Shown: positions 35,005 through 37,805 of the stretch, one piece after another | How the letters are laid out: every line of letters begins with the position of its first letter | Position numbering within the stretch: position 1 is the first letter of the stretch | From: Mucidula mucida | Taxonomy: Eukaryota; Basidiomycota; Agaricomycetes; Agaricales; Physalacriaceae | Direction of reading: 5' to 3' | Assembly: GCA_015501055.1 (NCBI GenBank) | Contig: JADNYV010000331.1 | Location: 1-37,805 of the forward strand | Length of the DNA: 37,805 bases | Notes under the pieces: model-generated | What the model saw: the letters and a program-made list of their open reading frames with translations, nothing else | Told to the model about the DNA's origin: nothing | The model's database searches: none | Translations under genes and position numbers: made by a program

Positions 35005-36301
35005 ATGAGCGACACACGCTACGAATGCTCTATATGCCTTTCCGACTACTTAATCTTCAACATGCGGTCGATAAAATGCGGTATATACCATAGTTCGGCT
35101 TCTTGCAAAGGCTCAACCTCCTGCAGGTCATACATTCTGCGCGCCATGCCTTAGTAAACATTTAAAGAACTGTCGGAAGAATCGATTAGCAACATGTGCC
35201 GTGTGTCGGAAGGAGATCGAAGGAGACGACGTTCATCCAATTTTCCTGGCGCCAGTTGTACCCAAGAGTCTTGTGGCCGGGCTCGGACAGATGGACGTCA
35301 ATGCCAAGTCCATTAGCGTTACTCGGGCTGCGGAGAAGCTGAAAAGGTCTGTCTCTGGTGGCACTGGTGGCCATACGGCGGTGAGTATTAGTATCTATCG
35401 CGATAGCATTTGGTTGATCACTTCCGCCCCGCCACAGGAAGAAATTCTCCAGGCCGCCCTAGATTTCAAAGAAAGGATTGCGCCGAAAATAGAGGAAGCC
35501 AATGTCTTAAAGCAGGAGCTGGAGGAATACCGGGCTATGTTTACGACTGCTCTACGTGACGCCAAGAAGGACGCTGAGAAAGAGCGAGATAACGCCATCC
35601 GAGAAAGGGACCAGGCCTTGGCCTGGGCTGAAGTGTCTGTGAAGGAGCTTAGTGGAACGCGAACAGAGCTATCACTCCAGGCCGACAGCAAGACCGCGCT
35701 AGAGATGTACAACTCTGATTTGGTTGCCGAGAATATCAGTCTGAAAGGAAAGCACGACGCTTTGACTGAAGAACTGAAGAACGCCAACACCAACATTGGT
35801 AAATATCGGAGTAATATCATACACCTCAAGGTATTCCCTCGAGACAGTCGCGTGCAACTGTCATTGACTGATATTGGGGATAGGAGCGACTCCGAAGGCA
35901 GGATGACAAGATTTCCGACCTGAACGAAAGGACAAGTTTATTACAGGAACAGACTCAGAAGCTAAATGAAAATGAACCTGACGAGGTACATATTCTGTTT
36001 GTATCCGTAGACTTGTCTAACACAGAACTTCAAACAGGAAGGACCTACAGGAGGAATACAAGTATCACAGCCGCGAAAGAGACCCCGGCTTCAGGCGGAA
36101 GCTGGTTTCACTCTAACAGACTTGGCGTTCGACGACGATTCACTATTCTTTGAGGGCTTGCCCAAGTCGCTCTTGTCGAAAGAGCTACCTCCAGGAAATA
36201 ATCTGAAGAAGAAAGCAAAGCCAGGGAACTCGCAGCCGCTACAGAATCTGAACTGTGTGGCATTGGGTCCGAAGAGGACGATTCGGATACCAAAGCATTG
36301 A
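35005..36301 (+). CDS. RING-finger plus long coiled-coil protein
   Basis: Exons 35005-35080, 35127-35380, 35438-35830, 35884-35985 and 36038-36301 join in phase to 362 aa. A RING-HC lies at the very N-terminus: YECSIC, IKCGHTFCAPC and CAVC, with spacing C-x2-C-x13-C-x-H-x2-C-x2-C-x15-C-x2-C. After a linker, residues about 110-275 are charged coiled coil (for example NVLKQELEEYRAMF and KDAEKERDNAIRERDQA). The C-terminus has a basic stretch QPRKRPRLQAE that may be a nuclear signal, and ends RTIRIPKH. It is a probable E3 ubiquitin ligase of unknown target. Intron 1 splits the CGH glycine codon at the same phase as in the gene at 29814-30831, pointing to common origin. Confidence 0.85.
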
Positions 36302-36467
36302 TCATAGTACTAGTAGCGCGGCCGGAAAATCGCCGTTCTAAGCCCATGTTCGTAAATGTGATTACCAGATTACGACCTAAATTAGACAACCCTAAAATAC
36401 GATCAAAAGTTTAGTCGAGCCCTCGATTGACTGACCGAGAGACATCGCCTCCGTCCTCTGAACCGCC

Positions 36468-37805
36468 ATGTCCCTTTGGTCCACGGCACTTTCTACACGA
36501 TGGGCAGAGGACGTCGCCGCCGCTAGCAACGACGTCGACGACGGATCTCGCCTTCCAACACCCGTCGTCCACCAAGATTTAAACGACAGGAGGTCCCAGA
36601 CAGGCACACCGCTCAAGAGTGTCTGGAGGCGCTTTCGGCAGCGCATGAAATCCACATCGACGACGAGGCGCGCGGCCCCGGTCGACGACCACCCACCACA
36701 TCCCTTACTAAATATCACAACGCCAGGAGGCACGTCCAAGCGCGACGAGACGGAAATCGACGAGATAGTTGTGGATAGATGTTGGTCGAAGGAGTACGCG
36801 AGCTCGTCGCATGCATCTGTTGTGGACGATTCGGACAGCACAGCCGACGATTTTGAGGAACGCTACAATCCCACAATCACCGTTGAACATCGGGCTTCTG
36901 GGCATCGAACAGGGCGCTAGCTACAGTCCGCTGGGTTCTCTGGCCCAACATCCAAAAGTTCTTCAATTCGCGCTTTCCAGATCCAAACTTGGAACTCGAA
37001 TATCAGAAGGAAGTTTGGGCCGAAGGAAAACGCCTAGCCGAGCTCGCGTCTATATTCTTGATCGTCAACTGGTTAATGGCCGTGCTCTCCATTCCAAAAC
37101 CTAATGTGATTGCAGACAAGGTGCGCCATCATGTCTCCCTCGAGTTCGAACATACATTCAACGCAGTTCGGCAGATCTTCTACTACGGGGTACGTGAATT
37201 CTGATGTGTCAAGACATATCGTAACTGAACTCTCATTTTCTAGATAAGTCCGGTTTTCACGCTTCCTATCTTTATTTTCTGTCGCTACGACTTCTACATG
37301 CGGTACTTTCGTATTCTATCAAACAGTTGTTTGCATCTCTGCGTGGATTTGGTGAGTGAGACATCTCTGTCATTCATGTCGTGCTCACACACTTTCCAGG
37401 GCCTTCTATCAGATTCTTTTCCTCTACATGTGTGGATATTACGGCTCAAATGTCCATATATTTGTATGTGGTTCCAAGGACTTTCTATCGACATTTTAGT
37501 ACGCGCCCTTCCACCGCCGTCTATCTACGCTCATCCTTCTTAGTTATGCATCGGCGATGCAGACTGTGGCTCTGTTTGGTCTCAAACTTACAGCGGATTC
37601 CGGGGCTCATTGGGGCTGCGAGTTTCCTGATTTTGTCAGTTCTCCCCAAGTGCTGTAACAATTGTAACACTCATGGTCAATTTTATAGCTCTTCGGCCCT
37701 TGTCATCCCTCACCGGGCTTCGTGGTATCGTAGTACGTTCCTCACTTCTATCATGGCTCCAATATGCTCAGACCGCGCACAAGACATAATTAACTTCCTT
37801 GCGTT
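36468..37805 (+). pseudogene. N-terminal membrane sensor of a probable basidiomycete histidine kinase, frame broken, cut by window end
   Basis: The first exon encodes a polar region (MSLWSTALSTRWAEDV, then VVDRCWSKEY). The following exons encode FNSRFPDPNLELEYQKEVWA, then helices ASIFLIVNWLMAVLSIPKP, DKIFYYG (after an in-frame 54-bp intron, 37120-37173), ISPVFTLPIFIFCRYDF, VCISAWIWAFYQILFLYMCG, GSKDFLSTFYYASAMQTVAL and IPGLIGAASF. This matches my memory of multi-helix sensor regions that precede a HisKA domain in Agaricomycete hybrid kinases; the kinase part would lie beyond the window. Frame breaks are needed near 36886 (one A lost), near 37306 and near 37588. It may be a pseudogene or carry sequence errors. 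The kinase identity is an inference from N-terminal resemblance only. Confidence 0.55.

Noticed and set aside
1..37805. tRNA, rRNA, CRISPR, riboswitch and insertion-sequence signals
   Set aside because: Both strands were read for T-arm-like sequences, regular spaced repeats and transposase motifs; none was found.

Overview
The window looks like nuclear DNA of a mushroom-forming fungus (Basidiomycota, Agaricomycetes). The reasons are very dense GT-AG introns of about 45-65 bp, a class I hydrophobin, a DUF6535-type protein, an RTA1-like protein, several allantoate-permease-type MFS transporters, and the multi-membrane N-terminus of a sensor kinase type that I recall from basidiomycetes. No prokaryotic feature, CRISPR array, rRNA or tRNA was recognised. 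All exon models were built by hand from splice signals and reading-frame continuity; no alignment was run.

Layout. 0.1-3.9 kb holds two broken lineage-specific genes: a DUF6535 pseudogene and a truncated gene of an uncharacterised family. 4.8-5.3 kb (minus) holds a four-exon gene for a small membrane-anchored protein, easily missed because every exon is short. 6.4-6.95 kb (plus) is an intact class I hydrophobin. 8.6-11.2 kb (plus) is an intact 20-exon MFS transporter with microexons of 7, 4 and 10 nt. 11.4-14.5 kb (minus) encodes a large proline-rich protein with two RING-like domains. 15.3-20.9 kb (plus) encodes a very long coiled-coil protein ending in a PACT-like motif, a spindle pole body scaffold of the Pcp1/Spc110/pericentrin type. 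21.4-22.4 kb (minus) is mitochondrial cardiolipin synthase. 22.6-28.3 kb (minus) is a tandem pair of related MFS transporters; the downstream copy has two reading-frame lesions and the upstream copy is intact. 29.8-30.8 kb (minus) and 35.0-36.3 kb (plus) each encode a small RING plus coiled-coil protein, with an intron in the same glycine codon of the RING. Between them lies an RTA1-like relic (33.4-34.7 kb). 36.5 kb to the end is the N-terminal part of a probable basidiomycete membrane histidine kinase, with frame breaks.

The housekeeping block in the middle (RING ligase, spindle pole scaffold, cardiolipin synthase) is flanked by accessory, fast-evolving genes, many of them decayed. There is no obvious pathway cluster. 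A recurring pattern is that several frame breaks are explained by one missing base, often in a run of identical bases. Three such losses fall within about 175 bp of the presumably essential spindle pole gene and together restore the frame, so some of these breaks may be sequencing or assembly errors rather than true mutations.
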